This document shows, piece after piece, positions 1 through 18,640 of a stretch of 64,000 nt of DNA. Where the stretch lies: positions 57,553,159 to 57,617,158 of the forward strand of contig NC_071396.1 in the NCBI RefSeq assembly GCF_022682495.2, in the 5' to 3' direction. This DNA is from Desmodus rotundus. Lineage: Eukaryota; Chordata; Mammalia; Chiroptera; Phyllostomidae. A program made the position numbers and the translations under genes. Position 1 is the stretch's first letter. Each line of letters opens with the position of its first letter. The notes below the pieces were generated by a model, which had not been told where the DNA came from, did not search any database, and saw only the letters and a list, made by a program, of their open reading frames with translations.

Positions 1-200
1 TGCATTCGATGGCGGGTGCATTTGTTGTGCGCGCTCTGAAAGGGCTCCGATAATCTGGAAGGCAGAGATAAGGAACACCATTTATTCCGCAGCACTTTGG
101 AAACAATTCGAGCCCTGTACAACCCCATTTTCGGGCAGCCTCCGGCAGCCGGGCAGATAACGATTGGCTATTCATTATCTTCCCCGGGAACAAAGATTAG
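1..200. promoter_or_regulatory. GATA-motif cluster, candidate GATA2 -2.8 kb element
   Basis: Four GATA motifs occur within 140 bp: CGATAAT at 48-54, AGATAAG at 66-72, AGATAA at 155-160 and an inverted TTATCT at 175-180. An inverted CCAAT box (ATTGG, 163-167) lies between the last two. GATA2 is known to be autoregulated through upstream 'GATA switch' sites, including one about 2.8 kb before the distal first exon. If that exon starts near 2.95 kb here, the 155-180 pair falls at about -2.8 kb. The motifs are seen directly. The identification with the named element is inferred from spacing and family knowledge. Confidence 0.5.
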
Positions 201-1070
201 CCGGCGGAGATGAAAAATTACCGGGGACAGCGGCGCAGCCCCACGCGAACCGTCCCCCCACCCCCACCTCCTGCCTTCACCTCCACAACCCCACCCGGCC
301 CGCTGGCTTTGCACTTACGCCTCACACCTGGCACTTGGTCTCCCGTGCTCTCGTTGGTGATCCGCACTGCTGAGCCCCTGGCTTTCTCTATTTCAGTTTG
401 TCCATCCTACCCAGACCATCTCTTCTTTCTGGGTCCTTCCTATTGCCCTATTGCCTTGATTCCCTCTCTGTCTCCTGTTTGTATCTCTCTCCTCTCTGTC
501 CACATCTTTTTCTGGTTAACACTTTCACTGCTTTTGTTTCTATCTCTCTGATCCGTTTTGCCACTTTTTAGTTGTTTGTTTCTACCTGTCCCTGAGTGTC
601 TCCACCCCATCTCTCTATCTCCTACCAGTGTCTCTGTCTATCACTGTTAGTTTTTAAAATGTCCTTGGGTCTTCCGGTCTTGTCCCTCTTCACCAGGCCT
701 CTGTGTCTCTCAATCACCCACACCCCTGAGGGTCCCCCATATCCAGGCCTCAGAACTGCTGCCCTCTCAAAGCCAGGTTCCTCATCAAAAATCAGAGGAT
801 GGGGAGCTCCAGCGGGCTCTGGCCAGCCCAGGGCAGCAGGGAACTGGCAGGTGGTATGGGGTGATGTAAGACCTGGTATCCCCATCACCCTCTGAGGAAA
901 CAAGACAGAACTAGAAAAGGCTCTGTGGATATGCAGGCCCTGCTAAATTAAGGGTGGGGGGAGACTTACACCTGTACCCCAGGACTGGATCCCCTGTGCC
1001 CTTCCCTACTGTGGTTGTGGGTAGTCTCAGCAAGTCCACCTCATTAGAGCAATTATTCAGCATGGCACTG
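201..1070. other. Upstream noncoding sequence of GATA2
   Basis: No supportable gene. The segment is pyrimidine-rich between about 240 and 760 (many CTCT/TTCC runs). Open frames here are short, overlapping on both strands and have no recognisable domain. Confidence 0.5.
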
Positions 1071-1074
1071 GCGT

Positions 1075-1105
1075 TAAGAGATAAGCCTTATCAACTCATC
1101 TGCCC
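1075..1105. promoter_or_regulatory. Palindromic GATA site plus E-box, candidate GATA2 -1.8 kb element
   Basis: AGATAAG (1079-1085) is followed after one base by CTTATC (1087-1092), giving a head-to-head GATA palindrome. An E-box CATCTG sits at 1097-1102. A GATA switch site about 1.8 kb upstream of the distal promoter is established for Gata2, and this motif lies about 1.8-1.9 kb upstream of the likely distal exon. The motif is seen; the element name is inferred from position. Confidence 0.55.
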
Positions 1106-1179
1106 CTCCCACAGACAGAGAGAAAGTCCTCTGGCAAATGGAACCCTGGAACTCCACTGGCTGCCTGCCCTGCCAGTTC

Positions 1180-1900
1180 GGAAAGGTACACAGGGTGGTG
1201 ATCTGAGAAGACCCAAATACTGTGAATCACCCAAGGACACACTCCTCCACAGACACAGGGTAACACTATGTAGAGAAACACGTAAAGATATATTTGTAGA
1301 CATACATGCTCACCCCAAAACATTAGTTCATACATGGAGATATACACAGACAACTTGGATACACTCTCCATCCTTCCACTATCAGTTCAAAGAAACAGTG
1401 ATGCACACCCATAACTATGTGTTAAAGACAGACACACACATACTCCTGATTCATAGACACAGGATACCTAAACACACACTGCTGTGGACCCACACAAGGA
1501 CACAAACCAACTTACTGACAAACACTTGGAAATAGTTACTTCCTATCACATGATTCATGTACACAATGATCTCAGAGATACACGGCCACAGGAACATATA
1601 TCCAGTTCCATAGATACACTCTCCCATGCACACATATCGGGACACACTCTGAAATAGCCACACACAATACATAAACTCTCAGAGCCCCCACACAAACTCT
1701 CATGGACTCACAATGCACAGACTCTCAATACACAAGCTCCCAAGGACCATGGAAAGAAGCGGACATACTAATATACTCAGTTTTGCAGATTTCCATGTGC
1801 TCACATCACAAATGCTCAGACATGTGGGCACTCAGGACAGATATTCTCCTGCATTCTTAAAGCACATACACATGCATCACAGTCACCACCAGCTTTAAAG
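1180..1900. repeat. Degenerate CA-rich minisatellite-like tract
   Basis: The stretch is built of irregular CACACA, CACAGACACA and ACACAAACTCTCA-type units, interspersed with unrelated short spacers. No fixed period is obvious by eye, which suggests an old tract. It produces long but meaningless open frames on both strands. Confidence 0.6.
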
Positions 1901-2880
1901 AAAGACTCTCACATAGTAGGTGACCACAGAGCTGGGGGGCTGGAGATACCCTTCTCCAGGCACACCTGAGTAAACTAGTTTCCTAGGACCACAGACTTCT
2001 CAGTCTTTCCAAGGCAAAACACTTTCTCTTTGAGTCCAAGATCCCGAGGCCACTTTCACTCTCCCAGGCAGATGGCATGGGAGCAGGGAGGAATTCCAGG
2101 TTCAATTTCATGGTAGGGGCTTTGGAAGTTTAAGGACTAGCTCACAAACTGAGGAGACTTCTTAAGGTGAATACCCACACACGCTAATTCTTACATTCAA
2201 CCTTCCAAGGAGAAGCCCTCTACTCCCAACCTCCACCCTCTTGTTGGAGGAGATGCCTCAAACTCCACTCCTAAAAGGCTCTTTTCTGCTCTGAAGTTGG
2301 GTGATTGAGAGGTGAGGTATAGGTGGGAGGGGAGAGGGGATGTGACTACACTTAGCCAAATCAGCCTGGAAGTGAAGGAGGTGATGTGCAAGAGTGTTGA
2401 GCTACATTTGAGTGTGTGCAAGTGTGCATGTCAGTGTGACCTAGATCTCCTGACTGAGGCTGTCCACAAAGCCACAGCTGTGTGCGTTAACCCGTGTGCA
2501 CAAATGTATCCGTTCGAACACTATTGGAAATGGGTTAGAGGAGGCAGGGCAGACCATCTGTGTACGTGTGTGCCCAAGGCTCCAGAGGGTCCCCGGGAGA
2601 GTCTCTGAAGAGACACGTCCAGGCTTTCTGAGCGTGCATCCCTGACAGCAGAGGTGCCAGTATGTGTTTCCTTGCAAGGACGGAATATGGCTGATTAGGG
2701 TGTGTGCATCTTGAATACCTGCAGACCTTCGGCCCGTTATGGGTGTCTGGACTAGGGAGAAGGCAAGCAGAACCCCGGGCACCCTCCTACTCCCCTGAAG
2801 CGCTCCCGCCCCCTCAAAGTGCTGTCGAAATAAAAAGCAGCGGTCGCTGAGGCTCTGGGAAGCAGAGACAGCTGGAACGA
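1901..2880. other. Noncoding sequence 5' of the distal GATA2 promoter
   Basis: No gene or recognised repeat could be supported. A GT-rich patch lies around 2,380-2,500. CpG frequency rises from about 2,780, marking the beginning of the GATA2 CpG-rich domain. Confidence 0.45.
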
Positions 2881-2899
2881 GAAGTAGGGAGGCCAGCGC

Positions 2900-3154
2900 C
2901 ACCAGGGCTTGCGGCTCAAGTCTCTATCCCCAGGCTGCCGACGCCTTCATCCCGGCCGGCCGGAGCCGGCGACCAAGCGAACAAAAGCGTCCCGCCACGT
3001 ACTACGCGGCAGCTCAGCTCGCCGCCCAGGCCCTGCTGGTGAACGCAGCCAGCCGTGCTGATCTGGTGGGCCCCTATAACCACGGATTTGGCTGTGCGCC
3101 CCGCTCCGCTTCGACCCCTTCCTCCCGGGGCCGCCCCCGGCTGCACCTCGCTCG
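2900..3154 (+). other. GATA2: Candidate distal (1S-type) noncoding first exon of GATA2 and its promoter
   Basis: This is a GC- and CpG-rich block that ends in a strong splice donor (CTCG, then GTGAGT at 3,155). GATA2 in mammals has a distal first exon used in haematopoietic cells and a proximal one, both spliced to the exon with the ATG. The placement agrees with two GATA elements at roughly -1.8 and -2.8 kb from here. The start of the exon cannot be read from sequence. RNA data would be needed, so only the donor is well supported. Confidence 0.45.
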
Positions 3155-6100
3155 GTGAGTGCCTCCCTCCCAGCTTGACCAAGGTCCTTCCAGCCCCCAG
3201 GTTCGACCGATCCGGCACCCTAATTACACGGTTTGCCTGTGTCTCCTGACATGGTGGTCCTTCAGGCTCACCCCTACCAGCCCACCTTATCTACCGAGGT
3301 CATAGGGGTCTAAACCTGAGGGAACAGCACGCCCACCTCGGGCATCTGGCCTTTTCATTTCTCAGACAGAGCCAAAGGCCTCGAGCCCCGGTTATTCCTA
3401 AAGCTTCGCAAAGCGCTCTCCTGGCCCCGGAGCTGGGGCCTTTGTCTAGGCCTCCCCCCACCTCCGGGCCGCGGTGGCGGAAGTGCCGGAGCCGGGCTGC
3501 GGAGCCGCCTCTGCACCTGCCCGCAGGTCCCGTGAGCCGGCTTTGCGCGGCTTAACTCGGCTTGCTCCAGCGTGTGCCCCCGAGAGCCGCCTTCCGCGGC
3601 CCTTTATCCCGTGTGATCGGGGTTCGGGTGGGAGAGAGCGCCTGGTCTGAAAACCTCCCGCCCCTGCTCCAAGCCTGTGTCAGAAACCTTTTAGTAGGAT
3701 TTCAATAAGAATGGGGCCCCCGCTGGCTTGGGGATCTGCCGCCGGGAGGCGTAGACATCGGACTGGGTTTGACTGGACGACCGATACTTAGAGTCCGTCC
3801 GTGGAGGCCAAGCTTGAACTCCAGCTTGGCCCAACCTCGAGGAGAAAGTTCCGGCGTTCAGGGCCCCCGGGTGTGGTGGCCGCTCCTTTCCCGGAAAACA
3901 CGGAAGGAAGTTCGTTGTTTTGGAAAAAGCCACGTCTCCTGGACAGGGTCGGGAACATCTGGCGGTGAGCTCTGGGTCTACGCAGGCACCTCGCGCTGGA
4001 ATTCGTTTATGAGTGAATAGGCAGGATTCGAGAAACAGGTTAGGGCCAGTGCGGCTGCCCAGGCGTCTGGAGAGGTTTCCAACCCGAGTTGCCAAACTGC
4101 AAACAAATTGATTCTAACGAAACAGATTTACTAGTCGTGCGGCCGGGCCGCTGGGCGCTCTGAGTAAACTGTGGCTGTTCCTGGAGGAGGACATCTCAGC
4201 AGAACCTCTGTGGGAAGCTGCCCTGCTTGATTATAGGGTTAGAACCTAGTAAGGAGATACAGGATCTCCGAGGTGCCTCTACCCTAGGCGCTGAGGCGTC
4301 TAGGATGTTGGGTCCCTGTACTTACAATTCAAAGGGGCCCAGAAGACGGGTGGGATGGGAGGGCCAGAATGGAGGCCAGAAGAGAGGGAACCATCCATCA
4401 TATTTGGAGGGGCTGGAGGTGAAGCCCAAAGAACAGGAGGAGCTGTTGGAGCCCTGTTGGGGAGCCCCATCTGGAAGGACAGCTGTGACCTGAGCAGATC
4501 TGAGGCTTTGCCCTAGAAGCGACTTCTGAACCCCTCTGGCTAAAGAGGCCCTACTTCCTTCTTGGTACCCTTCAAGGCACATTGCCAGTGTGGGGCTGGG
4601 AGGCCACTGTGTTGCAAATTAAATATTCCTATGGAAGGCAGCCCCTAAACAAACGGATTTCTTTGGTCTCCCACCCCCTTTCACTGCCAGCGAATTAGGT
4701 GCCCATGGGAAAAGGCCAGAAGAATTAGGTCCCTAAGGGACAGCATCTGATAAGCGAAGTTTAAACAAAGGACTCAGAGGATAGGGCTATGTGGGGCTGG
4801 TAAAACCTAGGTAGCCGTACCGGAGAGCCAACCCCGGGCCAGCGAGGCCCTATAGAACCAGGCTTCGGATCCGAGTCCCCATCTCCTTGATGGGAGTATC
4901 TCGAGCTGCAAGATCCACACTCTGCCAGGGCAACTTGGGTCACGTGGAAAGCCGTCAGAAAATTCAGTTTTGTCCTTGCGCTTTCCCAGTCCTCCGTGAA
5001 ATCTTGCTACCACGCAACAACATCTGAGTGCAATGGAAGGGCAGTGGCCGCCTTTGCAACAAATCTTGAGAACAAACAAAAAGAAAAAAGAAAGAGGGAG
5101 ACCCCGAAATCCGAGGCCGTGAACGGAAATATATCTGCTTTCCTTAGGCAGAGGTTGGCCCCACGACCCTTGCGGATTGTGGGAGCTTCCCTCTCCTTCC
5201 CAAGACGTTCGTCTGGGCAGAAGTGATAGGATGGTCTCCGCTGCCTAGTGGGCGAGGCGCCTGGCTGGTGTCGGTCTGTCTGTCTGGTATAGACATACAC
5301 GCACGAGAGCCCCCTTTTTATTGGTCGACTGGGCGCCCTGCTGCCTGGCGCCCCTCTTTTCTCTCCCAAACGAGTTCGTTCCTGCGGGAGGACACAGCAG
5401 TCCCGCGTCCAACGCAGACGCTCCAATTAACGTGAAGGCCTCGGCCGAGCCAGCTGCCTGCCTGCCTTTCGAGGATGGCAACCCCAGGGCCTCAGGAAAC
5501 CTGGCGGGGCTCCCTTCCCCACCCCACCCCACCCCCCTGTCTAAGGCCCGGAATGCGGGAAGGGAGGCTGGTGCGGATCTCCTGGGACCCCTGCTCAAGC
5601 ATTGCTTAACTTCCCTGCTCAGCTCCTCTGCGCGGCGATTTTCTGAGCCGCCTAGCAGGGTAATTAATTCCCAGCCTGCGCTCCCTTCTGCTCTAGGCTG
5701 GCTGGCAGCCGCTCCGGCAGGGGGCCCGGTCGGGCTGGCCACCTCCATTCTTGCAGTGGCCAGAACACTGCCCCGGACGGGCTTCAGGTTGCTCCGGAGG
5801 AGCTTGAAGCCGAGCTCCCGGTGATAAAACTGCATACCCATCCAAACGCCAACCGAGAAATAATTTGAACTTCTCCTTCGGGAGGAAAAGCGAATTACCT
5901 ACTTTCTCGAGCGCTCCGAGCGACCACCTCCCTGCCAACCGAGGCGCCTATCGTCGCCCCGAGGGAAGCTTCTGTAACGCCGGCCTCCGGCGTTAATAGC
6001 CCCGCGGCCGGCCAGGAGCCCGGCGGCCTCTCACGCTGGGTCCCGGGATTCGAGCTTGAGTGGGGCAGCCTTGCCTGACGCGGGAGATTGTCCCTGGGGT

Positions 6101-7900
6101 CTTGTTGTCTTTGAGAAACTCCGCGAGGCTCCAGGGACACAAAACAGGTTCGAGGATTTGTGGAGATCTCATTTTACGCGTTGATGAAGAATCGTAAGCT
6201 AAAGACTAGGAGGTGAGTCAGACGTGTACGGAGAGACAGCGGGTCCAGATCATACCTCACGCGTTGTGGGGACGCGAACCAGGAGGCGCGGAGACCACTC
6301 ACCTGCCCGACGAGGCTGCGAGGCCCAGTGCCCGCAGCCTCGCTCTTCTGCTCCGGACCGGTGAGCACCTTACCCAGCGGGCGCTGGCCTCCTCTCCTCT
6401 TCTCTTCTAGTTCCGAGAAGCCGGGGCCCCGCGCGCGCCACAAAGGAGCGGAGCGGAAGGCACAGCGGCGGGTCTGGGCAGGCGGGTGCCTTAGGGCCGG
6501 GACGCGCCTGTTCCCAGACGGAAGGGGCTCTGCGCCCCTGCCCAGCGCCTTTACCTGCGTCATGGCGAGACGCAGAGGCAGGAGGAGCCCTGGGTTCCGG
6601 CCCGCGACCCCTTGACACTGCCCAGAGCCAGACTGAAGAGAGGAAGACGGAGGCACGCGCGTGAATCTGGGCCGGGCCAGGTGCCCCCGGGAGCCGAGGG
6701 TACCGAGGGTTTCCTCCCTCTCGGATTATTAAAAAGTTCATTTCCTGGCGAATCGGGTGACGTCAGGGGTCCGGCGTCGCGGTGGCGGGGCCGCGGGGCC
6801 GAAGAAGCAGCTTCCAGTTACCCAATTACCGACTGTCAATCCCGCCGCCCCTCCCCCCACCCTCCCGGGGGTGGCCGGGACCCGCCCTCCCCCCAGCCCG
6901 GGACTTGACTGGGATCCCTCTGGGCATCTACCTCGACAGCCGTGGACCCGGCGAGGGGAGAGGGGCTGGAGGACGTTGATTACTCCCCATTAACCCTGCA
7001 CCTAAGTCCCCCCAAATTTCTTTGTTCCCGACCTTCCCCCCCCCCCCCCCCCCCGGCCATAGGCTCCGAGCCGTGTTCTCTTCTGTCTGTACAATGGGAG
7101 AGAACAAGGAGATTTGTGCACCGGGCCCAATCGGCCCATAGAGCTGAATCTCTGGCCTGGGGGTGTGTGGGGAGCAGTCCTAAGTGACTTAGGGGACAGA
7201 GTTCTCCCTCTCCCCAGGGGCCGCCTTAGGGAACTCCAGGAGGAAAAATGCCTACTCCTGCCCGGAGGCGTCTCCTTCGAGCCTCAGCCGGCGCCGGCGC
7301 CAGTCTGGGTCACCAAGGCCTCCCCTCAGGCAGTTCGGCCTGTTGGTCTTCGAAGGCCACGCCCGGGAAGGGGACACCCCTTCCCCTTTTCTGGAGCCTT
7401 AGGCTGGACCACCTCCACTGGGGTCAAGCACAGTTCTAAGTGGCTTCGTATCTGAGGCTCGGGTGCCCGCTGGGACCCCACAATTCATCCCTTCACCGCT
7501 CCTGAAGTCCCGGAGCTGTCCTTCCCCCTCCCCCCACCCCTGCGGCGAGTTGGGGGAGGGAACGGTCTGGGTAGGTATTTGGACTTCAACTAGCCACGTT
7601 CGATTGTAAAGGAGGTGGTATCCGAGAAAGTGGAAGGGCTGGAGTCCCGGGGAGGGGGACACCTGGACGCCCAGAGCGTGCATGGCAAGGGTTTCTATGG
7701 AGGGGGCCCCAGTTGGAGGTTAGTTACTGGAGGAGGTCCCAGAGATTAGGGGGATCCGGGAGTGTCCGTACGAGGGGCTTAGCGGTCAGCCTTCGAGGTG
7801 AGGGTGGAGGGGATGGCTGCAGGGGCCTCAGGGAGGGCCCTGGGAGGGTACCTAAGGAAGGAGGGGGCCCGCTGGCAGGTCAGTCAGCGAGTAAGCCAGG
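3155..7900 (+). other. GATA2 first-intron CpG-rich domain
   Basis: This is a long GC-rich segment with frequent CpG, typical of the broad CpG island over the GATA2 5' end. It includes AT-rich islands with homeodomain-type TAATTA motifs near 5,663, a perfect CRE palindrome at 6,758 and a 19-C run at 7,036-7,054. Long open frames occur on both strands, as expected where stop codons are rare in GC-rich DNA, and none has a recognisable domain. An antisense lncRNA (GATA2-AS1 in human) starts in this general region in other mammals, but I see nothing that fixes it here. Confidence 0.55.
6758..6765. promoter_or_regulatory. Perfect CRE palindrome TGACGTCA
   Basis: A full consensus cAMP-response element, GGTGACGTCAGG in context, lies in CpG-rich DNA about 1.2 kb before the proximal promoter. 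CREB/ATF proteins bind this sequence. Function here is inferred. Confidence 0.4.
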
Positions 7901-8215
7901 CCGGGAGTTGAAGGCACAGCCAATGGTGGGCGGAGGCTGGGAAGCGTTCGGAGGTGATTGGCTGGCGCGGGCTTCTTAGGCGTGCGCGGCCCCAGCTTCA
8001 TGTCTGTGCTGGAGTCTCGAGCTGGCGCCAGGGCGGTCGGAGGATGCAGAGCGGCCGGAGCCCGGCGCGCCTGAGGCAGAGGCGCTCGCTGTCCCCCAAT
8101 CCTACCCAGTGAGCCACACCAGCCGCCTGACGTTCTGCCCCTAGGCCCTTCACTCCTGGGGCTCCCGCGGTGTTGCCCCCCATCCGAGGCCGTGTCTCTC
8201 TGTGGCTCTGCGTGT
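7900..8215 (+). promoter_or_regulatory. GATA2: Candidate proximal (1G-type) GATA2 promoter and noncoding first exon
   Basis: Two CCAAT boxes, one direct (AGCCAATGG near 7,920) and one inverted (GATTGGC near 7,957), precede a GC-rich block. The block ends in a consensus donor, TGT followed by GTAAGT at 8,216. The next acceptor is that of the ATG exon at 8,869, leaving an intron of about 650 bp. This matches the general design of the proximal GATA2 promoter. The transcription start is not visible, so the left edge is approximate. Confidence 0.45.
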
Positions 8216-15083
<6,868 letters not shown>

Positions 15084-16672
15084 GGACAGCCCTCCATGAA
15101 TGGACAGATAGATGCAGAGGAGGGTGGCCCGCAACTCAAGGCTGGATGCTCCCAGGATGGGTAGACCAAAACCTTACCTATCTACCCTTCTGCAAAGACT
15201 GATGCCTCTCTTGTCAGGCCAGCCTGAGCCCCTTGCTGTCTCACTTGTGGGTGCTCTGCTCTGCAGTCACTAGTCACCATGAAGATTCTCAGTGGGGCTG
15301 AGAGGTCATCTTGGCCAAGCTGCTACCCAGTTGGGATTCCCACCACGGACAATTGTTTGGAGATCAGAAAGGACAACTTTATGAAGAGATAAGGTGGAGG
15401 GGTAGGGGACAAAGGAAACCAGTTTTAGATAATTTATTTTGCTTTTTTCTAACAAGGACTGGGGAACTTGGTAGGTCTGAGTTGCCCCTGGCTCTCCCTG
15501 TCTTCCTCAGCTTGGCTTTTTGTCAACTTGCCAGGGCTCTGAGGACAGGTCTGGGAAGGACTTAAGCCTGCACCTTCTCCTCAGGCTTCCCTCTCTAAAA
15601 TGCTGAGCCCCAGACTGAGCCTAGCCAATCTAGAAGGGGTCATAGCCTACCAGAGGCTGAGCCAGTGCATTCCCTGCTGATGGGCCCTGGAGGGTAGACA
15701 ATCACAGGCGGTCCTACATGTATTCCCAGGCCAGGGCTGGGTCACAGGAAGGAAACAACATTTTCTTGAGAGGGGAAATGTCTCCCAGCGCGCTCCCCTG
15801 GCTCTGAAGCTGAAACTGGTATGACCTGTGTCCTCTTAACACTAGAGCCACAGCCTGCCTCCTCTGCCAGGTGGACCCCTGTACATACATCCTTTTTCTG
15901 CTAACCTTTCGACCCCCTTCCCTCCCACTATGAGACAAAAGAAAAAAATATTTTTAAAAAGCTGCATAAGCTTAACTCACTGATGAGTTAGTTCTTTTAA
16001 TTTTAAACTCTTTTTGGGTCAATTAAACTTCGCTACAGAAGCCTTTGTTATGGAAAGGAATAAAACCTACAAATCAAGGCCATAGCTTTGCCATTCTTTT
16101 TGGAAAAGTTTTTTGATCCCACAGCCCTAGAATGGGGAACTGGGGGCCAGAGGCAGGGCCTTGGCTTCTGGGGGTTGGTCTGGCAGGTGGCAAAGGGGTG
16201 TGAGTCAGAGACAGGATTGAAGGAGAGGCCATGACCCTGCTGGGGTCCAGGAAACCTGGATTCTGCTCTGCTTTGCTGTGGCTGTCTGGATCCTTCCCAA
16301 GGTACAGTTGTACATAATCTTGTCTGAGCTTAGATTCTGTGTGCGGTAGTGGTGGGGCTTGGTGGCTGGAGAGGGCTGTGCCCAGGACGAGAATTGTGCT
16401 GATGTGTAGTTGACCAAGTGCAATAAGGGCTGGCTATTGCTGCCGGGGGCACTACCACCGGAAGTAACTTATTTTGTGTTAGCATCCACATAAGAAGAAT
16501 TGGCAGTATTTTCTGTTTTTATGTTTTATTTGGCTTGTTTTATTTTGAATTAGTGAACTAAGTTATTGTTAATTATGTACAACATTTATATATTGTCTGT
16601 AAAAATTGTATGCTATCCTTCTATTCCTTTAAAGTGAATACTGTTAATAATAAAATACTTTTTTGTGAATGC
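15084..16672 (+). other. GATA2: GATA2 3' untranslated region
   Basis: A non-repetitive tract of about 1.6 kb follows the stop. It ends in AU-rich sequence with an AATAAA signal at 16,649-16,654 and a T/GT-rich downstream element. An earlier AATAAA occurs near 16,060. The length suits the known GATA2 mRNA. The exact cleavage site is inferred. Confidence 0.7.
16649..16654 (+). terminator. GATA2: GATA2 polyadenylation signal AATAAA
   Basis: Canonical hexamer followed about 12-20 bases later by a T-rich, then GT-containing stretch. Confidence 0.7.
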
Positions 16673-17029
16673 TTCTGTCCTGTCTTATGGACTCCTGGGG
16701 TACGAGAGTCTCAGGTGCAGAGATTAGCAGTCAAAGTGAACTGCTTCTACAGAACCAATGTTTTGGAGGGAAGGACTCCTGGAATTGGGGATGGGACTTT
16801 GTCTGGCTGGGACCTGAGATCCTGATGCTTATGAATTTCTTCCATCTGAATTTTTACATTATTACCTAACTGGGGGTCCTGGTGACTGGGTAGATACTAG
16901 AGAGGCTCAAGGAAGATGTGGCTTCTCTGACCTTTGGTCCACACACTGATCTTTTTTGAGGTCTCAACTGGAGCTCTTGCAGAACCCAAGAAGGACTGAC
17001 CCCACCTCCACTTCCTCTGAGGAAGTGAT

Positions 17030-18640
17030 CAGCTTTTGTTGTTGAGCTATCTGGTCACCAATATTCCCATTCATTGACAAACCTGATCACTAATGTCTTT
17101 GATCACTGTTGTCATTGATCACTATCCTCTTTAATCTCTGATGTTGGTCACTAGAGATAGCCATTACTGATACTCAGTGATCAATGACAATGTCAATGAT
17201 GCAATGACAATCACACCAGAGCTTGTGATTGTAGACATTTGATTACTAATAACCAATCACCAATACTTAATTACCAATACTTTATCAATGCCTCTGATGG
17301 ATGTTGTGTCTGATCACTGGCATCCACAAAATGGAACCACCAGTGTCTCCAGGGATTATCCTTGCTCACCAGTAATATGTGTGATCATAAATATCTGTTA
17401 TTACCAATGTCTCTGATCAGCATATCTGTTCACCAGTATTTTTGTTCAATGTATTTGTTTGCCAATATCTCTAACGACCACTGCCTGTTTCCCCAGTATT
17501 TCTATCCAACATGTCTGTGATCACCAGTGTGTCTAACCACCGAAGTTTCTGATTATGAATATGTTGATCACTCTGTCACTAATGTTCTAAGCCATCAAGA
17601 AATTTGATCACCAATGTCATTGATCGGTGTTTTTCTAATCAGTGATACTTAAGATCACTCATATGTGCCTCCAACATCCCTGATCATACTATTTCTCATC
17701 ACCAATGTCTTTTGATGATGTATTTTGTCATTTGTCTTCAATCACCAACATCTGTAGCCAACAATGTCCCTGATGATGGAATCCTCTTACTATCAAATTT
17801 TCTGACTATCAGTGTGGTCAGTAGTGACTCTGGTTACCAATACCCTTGACTGGTAATGCTGATCACCAAACTCTCCAGTGTCCAACATCAGTGATTGTTG
17901 AATCTCTTTATCTTCCAAGTCCCTGACGACCAATGTCCCTTGTACCCATGATCACCAGCCATCCTGGTCATTGGTATCACTGGTCACCTGTGTCTCCGAT
18001 CACCAAATTCTCCAGTCATTGATGCTTTAGATCCCCAGTAGATCACACATCACCAAGATTTTTGGATGTCTCCAGTCACTAAATCTTATCACCAATAGTT
18101 CCTCTACCCTTGGTCATCAAGGACATGAGCACCAAATGTTTTCATCCTAATGTTCCTGTTGCCCACATCTGTTGTCCTTCATGTTCTTGATTAATGATTG
18201 ACATAGCCAATCAACCGTCATTTTGATCACCAAGATCTCTGAGCACTGCCTCTTGATCCTTCATGTATGACCACTACCCTCTCTGATCATGTTGTTTGAA
18301 TGACATCATTTTCCCATGACTCCACCATCTCTAATTACAAATCACTCTAGTTATACATCTCTGATCAATGACTCCTTTTTTAAAAAAAGATTTATTTATT
18401 TATTTATTTTTAGAGAGGGAGGAAAGAAGAGAGAGAGAAAGAAACAATGTGACAGAGAAACATAGATCAGTTGTTTCTCGTATGTGCCCTTTCTGGCGAC
18501 CAAACCTATAACCCAGGCACCTGCCTTGACTGGGGATATAACTGGTGACCCCTTGCTCTGTGGGATGATGCCCAACAAACTGAGTCACACTGGTCAGGGC
18601 AATAACTCTTTTTGATCCTAGTCACCCTCAGGTCTGGTCC
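17030..18640. repeat. Degenerate GATC-rich tandem array
   Basis: About 1.4 kb (excluding an inserted SINE) is made of imperfect 15-25 bp units of the type TGATCACCAATGTCTC. I count roughly 20 GATCA-containing units, where about one or two would be expected by chance. Variants such as GGTCACCAATA and GATCACTAATG are interspersed, so the array is old and decayed. No open frame of note crosses it. Confidence 0.7.
18381..18600 (-). mobile_element. VES-type bat SINE
   Basis: On the minus strand the head reads CCTGACCAGTGTGACTCAGT, followed by the tRNA-like body, the GAGAAACA segment and an A/T-rich tail. A degenerate target duplication (AATGACTCCTTTTT and AATAACTCTTTTT) flanks it, made from GATC-array sequence. 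The SINE therefore inserted after the array existed. Confidence 0.85.

Noticed and set aside
5245..5841. 198-codon minus-strand frame (and a 167-codon plus-strand partner) in the GATA2 first intron
   Set aside because: GC-rich CpG-island DNA yields long frames on both strands. No domain, no splice or start context, and frames overlap each other.
3155..7900. A GATA2-AS1-like antisense lncRNA
   Set aside because: Known near GATA2 in human, but no exon, splice or promoter signal here identifies it without RNA data.
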